Shown here one piece after another: positions 41,802 through 42,007 of a stretch of 42,007 nucleotides of DNA. Under the pieces are notes generated by a model. The model was not told where the DNA came from. It did no database searches and saw only the letters and a program-made list of their open reading frames with translations. The DNA is from Hungatella sp. UBA3048 (GTDB taxonomy: Bacteria; Bacillota; Clostridia; Lachnospirales; Lachnospiraceae): positions 1 to 42,007 of the forward strand of contig DFCS01000014.1 of the NCBI GenBank assembly GCA_002367105.1. The letters are read 5' to 3'. Every line of letters begins with the position of its first letter. The first letter of the stretch is position 1. The position numbers and the translations under genes are program-made.

Positions 41802-42007
41802 ATGTTAGAAAAGTTAAAGGAAAAATGGGATGATATCTTATTTAATTTGAAAGAAGAACACGAAATTACGGACGTGTCTTTTAAAACTTGGCTTCTTCCG
41901 CTAAAAGTTTATTCTGTAAACGGCGAAAAAGTCATCGTCACGGTACCGGATGTGGAATTCTTGGGATACATCCGCAAAAAATACGGGTTTCTTCTAAAGA
42001 TCACCAT
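41802..42007 (+). CDS. dnaA: Replication initiator DnaA (5' part only)
   Basis: The first 68 codons are present and the frame runs off the right edge. The start MLEKLKEKWDDIL and the later VSFKTWLLPLKVYSV and IRKKYG segments are DnaA domain I, which binds the helicase and regulators. TAGGAGA lies 8 nt upstream of the ATG. DnaA opens the origin at the boxes directly upstream. The AAA+ and DNA-binding domains lie outside the window. Confidence 0.96.
   Translation, partial: MLEKLKEKWDDILFNLKEEHEITDVSFKTWLLPLKVYSVNGEKVIVTVPDVEFLGYIRKKYGFLLKIT

Overview
The window is the left flank of a bacterial chromosomal replication origin. It is almost certainly from a Clostridia genome of the Lachnospiraceae type (the Clostridium XIVa / Lacrimispora / Enterocloster neighbourhood). 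The evidence is the Firmicute order dnaA - rpmH - rnpA - yidD - yidC - jag - mnmE - mnmG - rsmG - parA - parB - DUF4446, two perfect parS sites, a DUF3881-type gene, fermentative adhE, NADP-type gdhA and Gram-positive cell-wall proteins with an LPXTG anchor. The genus is an inference.

Region by region, from right to left, which is the direction a fork leaving oriC travels. 41472-42007 holds eight DnaA boxes, an AT-rich stretch, the dnaA promoter and the first 68 codons of dnaA. 40708-41337 is an ECF-transporter substrate-binding membrane protein lying unusually between rpmH and dnaA. 33149-40154 is the minus-strand housekeeping block for ribosome and tRNA maturation and membrane insertion. 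29520-33146 is the chromosome-partition locus: parA, parB, DUF4446 and two parS sites that exactly bracket a divergent membrane-anchored alpha/beta-hydrolase-like gene. 23588-29451 is metabolic: a BirA-controlled bioY, a nudC-type NADH pyrophosphatase, adhE behind a Rex-like operator, and a type II pantothenate kinase behind a structured leader.

1-23545 is dominated by two secreted surface proteins on the minus strand. One is a 5,106-residue SpaA/Cna-B stalk adhesin with an LPKTG anchor. The other is a von Willebrand A / InlB-repeat / MBG-repeat protein of at least 1,589 residues that runs off the left edge. gdhA, a DUF3881 gene and tRNA-Arg(CCU) lie between them.

The most interesting signals concern the surface genes. 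Their promoter regions match at 24 of 32 positions, with two GGTTAc boxes 11 bp apart placed 9 bp from the -10 and no -35 hexamer, which looks like a shared activator. The two proteins also share an N-terminal layout and a short SxSRHxVxVL motif. Other candidates are the riboswitch-like leader of the pantothenate kinase gene, a three-hairpin element beside tRNA-Arg, and the parS-flanked hydrolase whose catalytic residues look degenerate. No CRISPR array, insertion sequence, prophage or rRNA gene was seen.
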